A stretch of DNA of 64,000 nt from Polyangium spumosum (GTDB taxonomy: Bacteria; Myxococcota_A; Polyangia; Polyangiales; Polyangiaceae): assembly GCF_009649845.1 (NCBI RefSeq), contig NZ_WJIE01000004.1:124001-188000 (forward strand). The letters run 5' to 3'. The position numbers and the translations under genes are program-made. Of this stretch, positions 49,816-57,232 are shown in pieces. Below the pieces are notes generated by a model. That model was not told the origin of the DNA. It was given only the letters and a program-made list of their open reading frames with translations, and did no database searches. Each line of letters opens with the position of its first letter. Position 1 is the stretch's first letter.

Positions 49816-50848
49816 GGAGCACGAACGAGCCCAGACAAACCGCCCCCGTGATCGTCACCACGCCCGCGTACTTCAAGGGCCCCGGCCACGCGAGCCGCGA
49901 CGCTGCGATCTGCAGGAGGACCACGAGCGGCAGGTGCGTGACGTACGTGAAGTACGACGCGTCGGCGAGCCTGCGGACGAGCGGCCGCTCGCGGGTCACG
50001 AGCCGCCCCGAGGTGCCCAGAAAAACCGCCACGGAGACACACGAGAACGCCGCGCTCGTGACGAGCGCCCACGCGGGCGCGCGCGCCGGGGCGCCCTCCG
50101 CGGTGCTCGCGACGAGCGCCGGGACGAGCGACGCGAGCAACACGAGCGCGAGCCCCAGGAGCCACGGGAGCTTCTGGGCATACACCTCGAGCCCCTCCGG
50201 ATCGAGCAGCCAGCCCCAGACGAAAAACACCACGAAATAGGCTGCGATCGAGGGTTCGACGAGGAACGAGAGGGGCGTGTCGAGCTGGAGTTTGCCCGCG
50301 GCGAGCAGCACCAGGGAGACCGGGACGATCGCGAGGCCTGGTAACACGAGCGGCCATCGGAGCGGGCGCCGCGGCAGCACGGCGGCGAGCGTCGAGAGCA
50401 AGAGCAGGTAGTAAAGGAACCAGAGGTGCGCGAGCGTGACGGGTAGCTCCGAGGCGCGCAGCGCCGGCACCTGGTTGCCCACGGCGGCGCGGCCTTCGAG
50501 CGCGCGCCCGTGGTCCCAGAGCGCGTTCATCGCCGCGGAGACGGGCACGAGCGCGGCGAGCAGCGGCGCGAGCACGCGGACCGCCCGCTCGCGCGCAAAC
50601 CCCCGCAGGCCGCCGCGGAGCACGATCCGGCGCGAGACCATGCCCGACAGGAGGAAAAACACCGGCATCAGGAACGCGCGGCCCACCCACACCACGAAAT
50701 CCGCGGCGAGGTGGGTCGAGTGGTCCTTGATCGCCCAGCCGATCGGCGTCTCCAGGAACGAGAGCAGGCCGTGCAGGAGGACCACGAGCGCCGTCGCGAA
50801 GGCGCGCGCGCCGTCGAGCGCGTGGATCCGCCGCTCCTCGTGGATCAT
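49748..50848 (-). CDS. Acyltransferase-3-family membrane protein
   Basis: A 366-residue integral membrane acyltransferase (AT3 family), which O-acylates polysaccharides, lipids or other envelope substrates. The family start 'RRIHALDGARAFATALVVLL' with a conserved Arg/His region is present. 'FLMPVFFLLSGMVSRRIVLR' and 'HLWFLYYLLLLSTLAAVLPR' are typical AT3 helices. About ten helices are expected. The start ATG at 50848 overlaps the upstream stop as ATGA, so it is coupled to the unknown gene at 50845-51822. The 3' end runs into the convergent ABC ATPase gene by 68 bases. Confidence 0.9.
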   Translation of the reverse strand: MIHEERRIHALDGARAFATALVVLLHGLLSFLETPIGWAIKDHSTHLAADFVVWVGRAFLMPVFFLLSGMVSRRIVLRGGLRGFARERAVRVLAPLLAALVPVSAAMNALWDHGRALEGRAAVGNQVPALRASELPVTLAHLWFLYYLLLLSTLAAVLPRRPLRWPLVLPGLAIVPVSLVLLAAGKLQLDTPLSFLVEPSIAAYFVVFFVWGWLLDPEGLEVYAQKLPWLLGLALVLLASLVPALVASTAEGAPARAPAWALVTSAAFSCVSVAVFLGTSGRLVTRERPLVRRLADASYFTYVTHLPLVVLLQIAASRLAWPGPLKYAGVVTITGAVCLGSFVLLRAARRASRRSAGLAPRSADRA

Positions 50849-51822
50849 CCGCCACGCGCCGCCGCGGGCCGCTCGGCGTGCTCGCAGAGCAGCCCGCCGA
50901 GCATGTGAAACTCGAGGTACGCCCGCGCGACGTCGATCGCGCCATCCATCCTCGCGCTCTTCGCGCCGAGCCCGATCTCGCCTTCGCCTTTGCGGAACCG
51001 GAACGCGAGCGTCTCGCCTGCGCGGAGACCACGCGTCATCACCGGCTCGAGCAGCGGCTCCTGGTCGAGCCCGAACAGGAACAGATCCCGCTGCACGATC
51101 GAGGACAGTTTGTCCGAGAGCGCCGTGAGCGAGAGCTCCCACGCGCCCTCTTGCAGCATCGCGGCGACCGAGCCGCGCTCGATGAGCTCCGCGTTCGCGC
51201 CGTCGAGGGACCGCAGCTCCGCGCGCACCAGCATCCACGCGAGCCCGAGCGCGCCGAAGCCGAGCGAGAGATCCGCGACGCGATAACCTCTCCGATGGGG
51301 ACTTTGCAGCGAGCCGCGTGTGTTGTCGCGCTTCGCCATGAGCGCCTTCACCACGCGGTGCGTGATCGAAGGCTCTCGCACGAGCGCGAGCGCGCGCTCC
51401 TTCGTGTAGACCGTCTCGGCCCGCGGCCCTCCCTCGATGATGACGTCGAACGGCTCGAAGACGGCGCTCGCGAGGGGCTCCTGCGTGCGCAGGTGCCGGT
51501 GCAGATCGAGCGAGAGCGTGTCGCCCTTCTTGAAGACCTCGAGGTGGATCGCGATCGGCGAGCTCGATCCGCTCCGGGTCTCGCCGTCGGCGAGGAACTC
51601 GAGGTCCACGATCAGCGTCTTTTCCGGGTAACGCCGCGTGTTTGTCACCGTGATGCGGCGCGACCTCCGATCGATCGTCACCTCGCTGTCGTCGTTCTCC
51701 AGCGCGAGCCGGTTGCTCTCGTTCGGGCCGCGGCTGCCGACGCCCGCGAGTGGACAAACGACGCGCCCGCCGAAATAACGTACGCCGCGTCTCCGATGGG
51801 TCTCGATGTCAGGAAACATCAT
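50845..51822 (-). CDS. Unknown protein coupled to an acyltransferase
   Basis: A 325-residue protein, start ATG 51822 or 51819. There is no signal peptide. Residues 40-125 are strand-rich ('SEVTIDRRSRRITVTNTRRY', 'SPIAIHLEVFKKGDTLSLDL'). A central hydrophobic segment ('VADLSLGFGALGLAWMLVRA', about residues 182-201) may be a membrane or buried helix. The C-terminal part ('RDLFLFGLDQEPLLEPVMTR', 'AGETLAFRFRKGEGEIGLGA') is again strand-rich. It precedes the acyltransferase gene with a 4-base overlap, suggesting a joint role in envelope modification. I do not recognise the family. Confidence 0.65.
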   Translation of the reverse strand: MMFPDIETHRRRGVRYFGGRVVCPLAGVGSRGPNESNRLALENDDSEVTIDRRSRRITVTNTRRYPEKTLIVDLEFLADGETRSGSSSPIAIHLEVFKKGDTLSLDLHRHLRTQEPLASAVFEPFDVIIEGGPRAETVYTKERALALVREPSITHRVVKALMAKRDNTRGSLQSPHRRGYRVADLSLGFGALGLAWMLVRAELRSLDGANAELIERGSVAAMLQEGAWELSLTALSDKLSSIVQRDLFLFGLDQEPLLEPVMTRGLRAGETLAFRFRKGEGEIGLGAKSARMDGAIDVARAYLEFHMLGGLLCEHAERPAAARGG

Positions 51823-52035
51823 TGATGGTCCGGCTGGAATGATGCCGCGAACGCGTCAGGAATCGGGCAAAAAAGCATAACGCACCAGGTCGAAGTGCGC
51901 TCGTGTGAGATTTCCAACGAATAAATCGGCGACGAGCTGTTGACGTTGCTTGTGGGCTGGCTGAGATCGCCTGTACTCTTTTCGAGTTCCGTGGCGCCAT
52001 GTTGCGCCACCACAAACTCGAGAGAGGAGCCCTTC

Positions 52036-52380
52036 ATGGCCTATCGCACGAATACTCCGGAGCTTTACGAAGGCAGGCACTACGGCGAGAGCGAGCAGTG
52101 CGTCGCGCTCGTCAAGTACGCCTGCGGCGCGCCGCACACCTCGGCCTGGAGGAAGGGCGCTCTCGTGCTCGGGAACGCGGCCCTTCAGCCCGGCACGGCG
52201 ATCGCGTGCGGCTGGGTGGACGACCGTTACATGAGCTTCGCGCGTGGCAACCACGCGGCGATCTACCTCGGCCAGTTCGGCAACACGATCGAGGTCGTCG
52301 ACCAGTGGTCCGGCTCCCCGGCGCGTCGTCGCTACAAGACGCACAAGCCCGAGAAGGCGTACTACGTCATCGAAGGCTGA
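52036..52380 (+). CDS. BPSL0067-like small NlpC/CHAP-type amidase candidate
   Basis: A 114-residue protein without signal peptide; ATG 52036 follows GAGAGGAG. The pattern matches the BPSL0067 family, papain-like cysteine amidases related to NlpC/P60 and to type VI amidase effectors. The catalytic Cys is in 'ESEQCVALVKYACGAP', the His in 'FARGNHAAIYLGQFG' and a third polar position in 'IEVVDQWSGSPARRR'. 'LGNAALQPGTAIACGW' is the conserved strand before the His motif. Such enzymes cut peptidoglycan peptides. No immunity gene or secretion gene is adjacent, and the gene has its own strong terminator. Function inferred from motif order. Confidence 0.75.
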   Translation: MAYRTNTPELYEGRHYGESEQCVALVKYACGAPHTSAWRKGALVLGNAALQPGTAIACGWVDDRYMSFARGNHAAIYLGQFGNTIEVVDQWSGSPARRRYKTHKPEKAYYVIEG

Positions 52381-52401
52381 TCCCGGCCCTTCGTGAAGGC
52401 G

Positions 52402-52445
52402 AAAGCCCGCCCCTGCGGAGACGCAGGGAGCGGGCTTTTCGTTTT
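52402..52445 (+). terminator. Rho-independent terminator
   Basis: A strong hairpin with arms AAAGCCCGCCCCTGCG and CGCAGGGAGCGGGCTTT, one mismatch or bulge, around a four-base loop (52402-52439), followed by the T-rich stretch TTTTCGTTTT. It stands 22 bases after the small amidase gene and 14 bases before the stop of the convergent amine oxidase, so it could serve both strands. It is the clearest terminator in the window. Confidence 0.9.
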
Positions 52446-52458
52446 GGGGGACGAGCGC

Positions 52459-53928
52459 TCAGCTCTTCTTCAGGATCTCGCTCGCGGCGCGCTTGCCGCT
52501 CTCGATCGCGCCCTGCATCCAGCCGGCCCAGATCGAGGTGTGCTCGCCGGCGAAATGAATGCGGCCCTCGACGCGGGGGATGACCGCCATCATCCACCAC
52601 TGGCCCGGCAGGATCGCCGTCCACGCGCCCTTCACCCACGGATCCTGCGCCCAGACCTTCTGGTGGAACGAGGACTTCTCGGCCTCGATCTCCGGGAAAA
52701 ACTTCGCGATCTCGGCCTGCATGAACGCCTCGCGTTCGGCCTCGGGCACGGCGCCGAACGCGTCGGCATTCTCGTTCTGGGTGTACGCCACGAGGATGCC
52801 CGTGTCGCCGGTCTGGGTGTTCGTCAGATCCCAGACGCGCTCGGCCCTCGTGTCCGACTTGACGAGCTTGAGCCCGCCGAGCTCGCCGAGCGGATCGTTC
52901 TTCCAGAATCGCGTCTTCGTCTGGAACGTGCCGCGCGCCGCGGTCATCATGTAAAGCTCGTCGATCGCCTTCTGCTTGTCGTCGGGCAGCGCCGGCGAGA
53001 ACGTGACGTCGCGCAGGGGCGGGAAGGGGATCGCGCAGACGAGGTAATCGGCCTCGTACGTCTCCGTCGTGCCCTTCGCGTCGACGGTGACCGTGACCTT
53101 CGTGTCGTCCTGCGAGATCGATTTCACGACCTTCTCGAACAGGATCTTGCCGTCGAGCTTCTCGAGGAGCTTCTGCACGATGAGGTCGTTGCCGCCCTCG
53201 ACGTGGTAGGTGAGGTTCCAGTCTTGGTCCGCGACCTCGAGCGCCATCCACGCGAGGGCGCCGATCTTGTGGACCTCGGAGCCGTTGTCCGACGCGTAGA
53301 GCGGGAGGAAGGCGTCGGTCGCGCCCTGGTCCTTGAGGTAATCGATCATCGTCTTGCCGTCCCATTGATCGACGACGCCGGGGAGCGGGAACGATCCGTC
53401 GCGCGGATTGCCGAATTTCTCGAAATTGGCCGCGATGTACGTCGACCACATGCCGAGGCCCTCCATGGCCTCCTCGGCCGAGAGGCCGTCGATCGGCCAC
53501 GGCGTGCCCTCCGCGTGCACGAATCGGTTGCCCCCCAGGTAATACAGCGGCGTGCCGTCCTGGAACTCGACGAGCTTCAGGCCGAACTCCTCGGCGTACG
53601 CGATCGTGAGATCGTGCACGTCGGGGATGCGTGTCGCCCCGAGCTCGGCATACTGGCCGTTCTCGAACGCGCGGTGCGTCTGGACGCGGCCGCCGGCGCT
53701 GGCCTGCGCCTCCAGCACGGTGACGTCCCATCCCTGCTTCGAGAGATCGTAGGCCGCCGTGAGCCCCGCGAGGCCACCCCCCAGCACGAGCGCCTTCTTC
53801 GACGATGCAGGCGGATTGTTCGGCGGTTGTCCGTCGTCCGGCCCGCAGCCCGGCAGGTACACGGCGACGCCGGCGACAGAGAGGAGCTCGAGGAAGCGAC
53901 GGCGATCGAACCTGGTCTTGCTTTTCAT
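52459..53928 (-). CDS. Tat-exported flavin amine oxidase (lipoprotein)
   Basis: A 489-residue FAD-dependent amine oxidase of the monoamine/polyamine-oxidase family. The ATG at 53928 follows AGAGGTCCAC. The N-terminus has a twin-arginine motif ('FDRRRFLELLSVAGVAVYLP') and a lipobox Cys ('YLPGC'), so the folded, FAD-loaded protein is probably exported and lipid-anchored. The FAD-binding motif is 'ALVLGGGLAGLTAAYDLSKQ', then 'VLEAQASAGGRVQTHR' (GGR motif). The C-terminal FAD contact is 'IHFAGEHTSIWAGWMQGAIE'. It should oxidise an amine or amino acid to aldehyde or imine with release of peroxide. Substrate unknown. Convergent with the small amidase gene. Confidence 0.92.
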   Translation of the reverse strand: MKSKTRFDRRRFLELLSVAGVAVYLPGCGPDDGQPPNNPPASSKKALVLGGGLAGLTAAYDLSKQGWDVTVLEAQASAGGRVQTHRAFENGQYAELGATRIPDVHDLTIAYAEEFGLKLVEFQDGTPLYYLGGNRFVHAEGTPWPIDGLSAEEAMEGLGMWSTYIAANFEKFGNPRDGSFPLPGVVDQWDGKTMIDYLKDQGATDAFLPLYASDNGSEVHKIGALAWMALEVADQDWNLTYHVEGGNDLIVQKLLEKLDGKILFEKVVKSISQDDTKVTVTVDAKGTTETYEADYLVCAIPFPPLRDVTFSPALPDDKQKAIDELYMMTAARGTFQTKTRFWKNDPLGELGGLKLVKSDTRAERVWDLTNTQTGDTGILVAYTQNENADAFGAVPEAEREAFMQAEIAKFFPEIEAEKSSFHQKVWAQDPWVKGAWTAILPGQWWMMAVIPRVEGRIHFAGEHTSIWAGWMQGAIESGKRAASEILKKS

Positions 53929-54068
53929 GTGGACCTCTTCGCGCTGCGCCTCGTCCGCGCCGAGGCAGCGCCTCCTCCCCCATGCCCGATTCCCGTCCCT
54001 GCCGCAATCGGGCTGGCACGGTATCCGCGTGTCCCGCCGCACCCGTATGTGCACAAATTTTCTGCAAT

Positions 54069-54097
54069 ATTGTACTCAATCAAACCAGTCGCGCGAA
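54069..54097 (-). promoter_or_regulatory. Candidate promoter of the amine oxidase gene
   Basis: On the minus strand TACAAT (54074-54069) follows TTCGCG (54097-54092) after 17 bases. The patch around 54050-54085 is strikingly A/T-rich for this window. It would give a leader of about 140 bases to the ATG at 53928. Confidence 0.4.
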
Positions 54098-54130
54098 AGT
54101 GGTTTTCCTTCTCACCAGAGGGCGAAGGGA

Positions 54131-54159
54131 TTGACGCGGGCGTGCGTCTCGGCTTACGC
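54131..54159 (+). promoter_or_regulatory. Candidate promoter of the cupin gene
   Basis: TTGACG (54131-54136), a 17-base spacer and TTACGC (54154-54159) stand just before the ATG at 54168. The leader would be only a few bases long. Confidence 0.35.
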
Positions 54160-54167
54160 CCCTTGGT

Positions 54168-54530
54168 ATGCCGACCTTCATCGAGAAGCCGAGCCGCATC
54201 GAGGCGGCGGGGAACAAGCCGAAGATCATTGACGAGTACGTCGGGCGGGTGAACACGCGCACCGAGAGCGCGAGCGTGGCCCACATGCGCAGCCCCGGGG
54301 GCTGGGTCGAGCCGGGCCAGCGCCCGGCGTTCGACGAGTTCACGGTCGTGCTACGAGGGACGCTCCACGTCGAATACGAGGGCGGAGCGCTCGACGTGCG
54401 CGCGGGTCAGGCGATCATCACGCACAAGGGAGAATGGGTCCGCTACAGCACGCCCGGGGAGGAGGGCGCGGAGTACATCGCGGTCTGCCTGCCGGCGTTC
54501 TCGCCCCAGACCGTGAACCGCGACGCCTGA
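54168..54530 (+). CDS. Cupin-domain protein
   Basis: A 120-residue single-domain cupin. The double-stranded beta-helix spans about residues 35-105 ('GWVEPGQRPAFDEFTVVLRG', 'TLHVEYEGGALDVRAGQAII', 'EWVRYSTPGEEGAEYIAVCL'). Cupin motif 1 normally has two His and a Glu; here Glu ('FDEFTVVLRG') is kept but the first His positions are not obvious. Motif 2 has 'THKGEWVRY' with one His. Metal binding is therefore uncertain. Small cupins of this type bind or isomerise sugars and small molecules. It is divergent from the amine oxidase gene. Confidence 0.8.
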   Translation: MPTFIEKPSRIEAAGNKPKIIDEYVGRVNTRTESASVAHMRSPGGWVEPGQRPAFDEFTVVLRGTLHVEYEGGALDVRAGQAIITHKGEWVRYSTPGEEGAEYIAVCLPAFSPQTVNRDA

Positions 54531-54544
54531 TCGGCGCGTTTTTT
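54513..54544 (+). terminator. Weak terminator between convergent genes
   Basis: An imperfect G+C hairpin around the cupin stop (CGCGACGCC opposite CGGCGCG) is followed by TTTTTT at 54539-54544, where the convergent lipoprotein gene ends. The position and T-run support it; the stem is imperfect. Confidence 0.35.
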
Positions 54545-55236
54545 CAGGGCGAAGGCGCGGGGATCACGAGATCGACCGCGCCGCGCGGGGCAATCTCGTA
54601 CCTCTCGAAGTATTGCTGGACGAGCCCCGTGATCTCGACCTCGGCGCCCACGGTGAGCTTCGTGGTGTCAATGAGGGGCTTGTCGCCCTGCAGGCACACG
54701 AAAATCTGGATCTCGCCGGAGCCGTCGTCCACGGACGCCCTGACGCCCACGAATTGCTCCTGGACGAGGTCCTTGGACACTTTCCCCTTGACGCGGACGA
54801 GCTGGCCCTCGGTCGACTCGCCGACGTCGCCGGCCGTGACGTCCTTCGGCATGACCTCCTTCACGCCGCCGAGGACCTGGGGCCCGGTCGCGTTGGTGAC
54901 GAGCACGGTCTGCTTCGAGACCTGCGTCACCTGACCGATCACGCGGACCTGGGATCCGATGAGGATGTTCACCGGGTCGAGGAGGCTCACGTAGATGCCG
55001 CCGGTATCGTCCTGGATCGCAAAGCCGAAGTCGCCGGTGGCGCTGAAGTACGTGCCCGACGGGACGCTGACGAAGCCCTCGATCTGCGTGTATTCATTCG
55101 CGGGCAGGGCGCGGGCTTCCGCGATGGTGACGAGCTCCGGGGGAGGGAGCTCCGTCCCTTTCTGGAATTCGTCGGGGCCGCAGCCGGCGAGGAGCGCGGC
55201 GAGGGGAAAAGCGAGGAGGAGAGCGCGGTGAGACAT
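54544..55236 (-). CDS. OB-fold-type lipoprotein
   Basis: A 230-residue lipoprotein with signal peptide 'ALLLAFPLAALLAGC'. The mature protein seems to hold two OB-fold modules. The first is about residues 45-125 ('YTQIEGFVSVPSGTYFSATG', 'FGFAIQDDTGGIYVSLLDPV', 'GSQVRVIGQVTQVSKQTVLV'). The second is about residues 135-225 ('GQLVRVKGKVSKDLVQEQFV', 'VDDGSGEIQIFVCLQGD'). The 'QDDTGGIYV' and 'VDDGSGEIQIFV' pair are the same strand-turn in each copy. Such YhcR/DUF5689-like modules occur in secreted nucleases and nucleotidases, but no nuclease domain is attached here. A periplasmic binding role is likely. Confidence 0.8.
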   Translation of the reverse strand: MSHRALLLAFPLAALLAGCGPDEFQKGTELPPPELVTIAEARALPANEYTQIEGFVSVPSGTYFSATGDFGFAIQDDTGGIYVSLLDPVNILIGSQVRVIGQVTQVSKQTVLVTNATGPQVLGGVKEVMPKDVTAGDVGESTEGQLVRVKGKVSKDLVQEQFVGVRASVDDGSGEIQIFVCLQGDKPLIDTTKLTVGAEVEITGLVQQYFERYEIAPRGAVDLVIPAPSP

Positions 55237-55280
55237 CCGGTGGATCTACCGCGGCCGGGTCGTCCGGCGCAAGGCGCCGC

Positions 55281-55952
55281 TCACGGATCGACGGGGCAGC
55301 GGGGCGCGGTGTATTCGCCGCTCGGATCGGCCTCCCAGATCCCGCCCGTGAGCACGACCCGGAAATGCACCTCGTTCTCGTCGATCGAGAGGATCTCCAG
55401 CGTCCCCGACCCGAGCGAGCCGCCGCCATACGAGCAATCTTCGTTCGACACCGGCGGCTGGTGGAGGTCGCCGGTCTCGGACATGTAGCTGTAAGCGAGC
55501 AGCTCGGGGCTCTCGAGATCGTAGACGCCGACCTGCTGCAAGGCCGGGGGGAGCGCGATGCTGAGATGCCAATGGCCGCCGCAGCCGATGTCCGTGGTGG
55601 GCGCGTTGCAGGTGGCGCCGAGATCCGAGACGCGGAGGAAGAGGTCGTCCGGATTCAGATTGCCATCACCGCCGGAGCTCGAGCTGCTGCCGCTGGGATC
55701 GTTGTTTTGCCAGTACTCGTCCCAGAGGACGTCGAGCTGCGCGCGGGTGAGCGCGACGGCGGGGTATTCCATGCCGCTGCCGCTGCCGCCCGTGCCGCCG
55801 CCGCCCGTGCCGCCGCTATTACCATTGCTGTTGTTATTGCCGTTGCCCTTGGCGCTCTCCGGATCACCGCCGCCCTCGGCGACGACGTAGTTGCCGCACG
55901 CGGCGGCGAAGAGGACGGAGAGAAGCAAGAGGGGAAGGCGCTTGATGTTCAT
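55281..55952 (-). CDS. Lipoprotein with Asn/Gly-rich linker, unknown function
   Basis: A 223-residue lipoprotein; ATG 55952 gives 'MNIKRLPLLLLSVLFAAACG' with Cys19 as the lipid site. A linker rich in Asn, Gly and Ser follows ('GNGNNNSNGNSGGTGGGGTG'), then a globular part with at least four cysteines. It includes 'DLGATCNAPTTDIGCGGHWH' and 'HLSIALPPALQQVGVYDLES'. A Ser-rich run ('DPSGSSSSSGGDGNL') lies in the middle. The Cys/His cluster 'CGGHWH' might bind a metal, but no family is recognised. It lies upstream of the OB-fold lipoprotein gene on the same strand, with a 44-base gap, so the two may be co-transcribed. Confidence 0.7.
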   Translation of the reverse strand: MNIKRLPLLLLSVLFAAACGNYVVAEGGGDPESAKGNGNNNSNGNSGGTGGGGTGGSGSGMEYPAVALTRAQLDVLWDEYWQNNDPSGSSSSSGGDGNLNPDDLFLRVSDLGATCNAPTTDIGCGGHWHLSIALPPALQQVGVYDLESPELLAYSYMSETGDLHQPPVSNEDCSYGGGSLGSGTLEILSIDENEVHFRVVLTGGIWEADPSGEYTAPRCPVDP

Positions 55953-56064
55953 GCCCGTCACTCAGGCACGTTCTGGGCCAAGACAAAATCGGCCTGATTT
56001 CGCGACATCCGATGAGACTGTGCCAGTTGTGCCGGCACTTGTGTGTCGCGATGGGCCGAGTGTG

Positions 56065-56472
56065 TCAGCCTCCCGTCTTCTCGCGGGGCATGAAGTCGAG
56101 CGAGGCCGAGTTGATGCAGTACCGCATTCCGGTCGGAGGCGGGCCGTCGAGGAAGACGTGGCCGAGGTGGGCGTCGCATTTCGCGCAGCGGACCTCGGTG
56201 CGCGACATGCCGTGGCTCGTGTCTTCGAGCTCCTTGACGAGGTCCTTCGAGATCGGGGCCCAATAGCTCGGCCAGCCGCTGCCGGAGTCGTATTTCGTCG
56301 TGGAGTCGAAGAGCGGCGCGCCGCAGCAGACGCAGACGTAGCGCCCGTCGTCCTTGTGGTTCCAGTACTTGCCCGTGAACGCCCGCTCGGTGCCGCCGCA
56401 TCGGCTGACGCGGTATTGCTCGGGGGAGAGGCGCTCGCGGAAGGGATCCTCGCGCTCGGGTTGGCTCGCCAT
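56065..56472 (-). CDS. msrB: Peptide-methionine (R)-S-oxide reductase MsrB
   Basis: A 135-residue cytoplasmic MsrB that repairs methionine-R-sulfoxide in proteins. ATG 56472 follows GGAGGACC. The SelR domain is complete: '[20 protein letters not shown]', zinc pairs '[11 protein letters not shown]' and '[12 protein letters not shown]', substrate motif '[11 protein letters not shown]' and catalytic '[11 protein letters not shown]'. The resolving cysteine is in '[10 protein letters not shown]'. Length and motif order are normal for the zinc-binding class. It stands alone between a lipoprotein gene and the divergent Uma2 gene. Confidence 0.95.
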   Translation of the reverse strand: MASQPEREDPFRERLSPEQYRVSRCGGTERAFTGKYWNHKDDGRYVCVCCGAPLFDSTTKYDSGSGWPSYWAPISKDLVKELEDTSHGMSRTEVRCAKCDAHLGHVFLDGPPPTGMRYCINSASLDFMPREKTGG

Positions 56473-56610
56473 GAAAGGTCCTCCGCCGCGCATCCTAGCG
56501 CGAGGCCGGGTGATGTTCGAGCCCCGACGCACGAGCACGACGGAGGAGCGCTTGACGGGCCTCGGGGGAGGCGGTAGCGGCTAGGAGGACCCTGCGGGGG
56601 AGGAGACGCC

Positions 56611-57231
56611 ATGGCCGCCAAGATGCCTCTCGTGACCGAGGACGAGTACGTCGAGCTCGAACGCAAGAGCCCGACGAAACACGAGTATTGCCGCGGCGTG
56701 ATCACGGCGATGGCCGGCGGATCCGCGCGGCACAACGCGATCTGCGCGAACATGATCGGCCTCCTCTTCGGCGCGTTGCGAGGAGGGCCGTGCGCCGTCC
56801 TGACCAGTGATCAACGCGTCTACGTCGAGGCGACGGGCCTCTACACCTACCTCGACGCGGTCGTCGTCTGCGGCGCGCCCCGGTTTCACCCGAAGTACCG
56901 CGAGAACCTCCTGAACCCGCGGGTCATCGTGGAGGTCCTCTCGCCCTCGACGGCGCGGCACGATCAGACGTCGAAGTTCGCGCATTATCGCATGATCCCC
57001 TCGCTCGACGAGTACGTCCTCGTGTACCAGGACGAACGGCGGATCGAGCATTTCAAGAAGCTCCCGACGGGGCAGTGGTTGCTCACCGAGCGCGCGGGGG
57101 ACGAGGGCAGCGTCGAGCTGCCCGCGCTCGGCTGCACGATCCAGCTCGCCGATGTGTATGCGGGCGTCGATCGATTCGCGCCGGAGCAGGATGGCCAGGG
57201 GAACGAGCCACCTTCCGCCCCGGAATCCTGA
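56611..57231 (+). CDS. Uma2-family PD-(D/E)XK endonuclease-like protein
   Basis: A 206-residue Uma2 (DUF820) protein. The nuclease-like core reads 'TYLDAVVVCGAPRF' (Asp), 'NPRVIVEVLSPSTARHDQTS' (Glu) and 'KFAHYRMIPSLDEYVLVYQD' (Lys), the usual D-ExV-K order. N-terminal 'MPLVTEDEYVELERKSPTKH' and 'EYCRGVITAMAGGSARHNAI' are family hallmarks. The protein is complete. Uma2 genes are numerous in cyanobacteria and myxobacteria, and their targets are unknown. The next gene starts one base after its stop, so the pair is co-transcribed. Confidence 0.9.
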   Translation: MAAKMPLVTEDEYVELERKSPTKHEYCRGVITAMAGGSARHNAICANMIGLLFGALRGGPCAVLTSDQRVYVEATGLYTYLDAVVVCGAPRFHPKYRENLLNPRVIVEVLSPSTARHDQTSKFAHYRMIPSLDEYVLVYQDERRIEHFKKLPTGQWLLTERAGDEGSVELPALGCTIQLADVYAGVDRFAPEQDGQGNEPPSAPES

Positions 57232-57232
57232 C

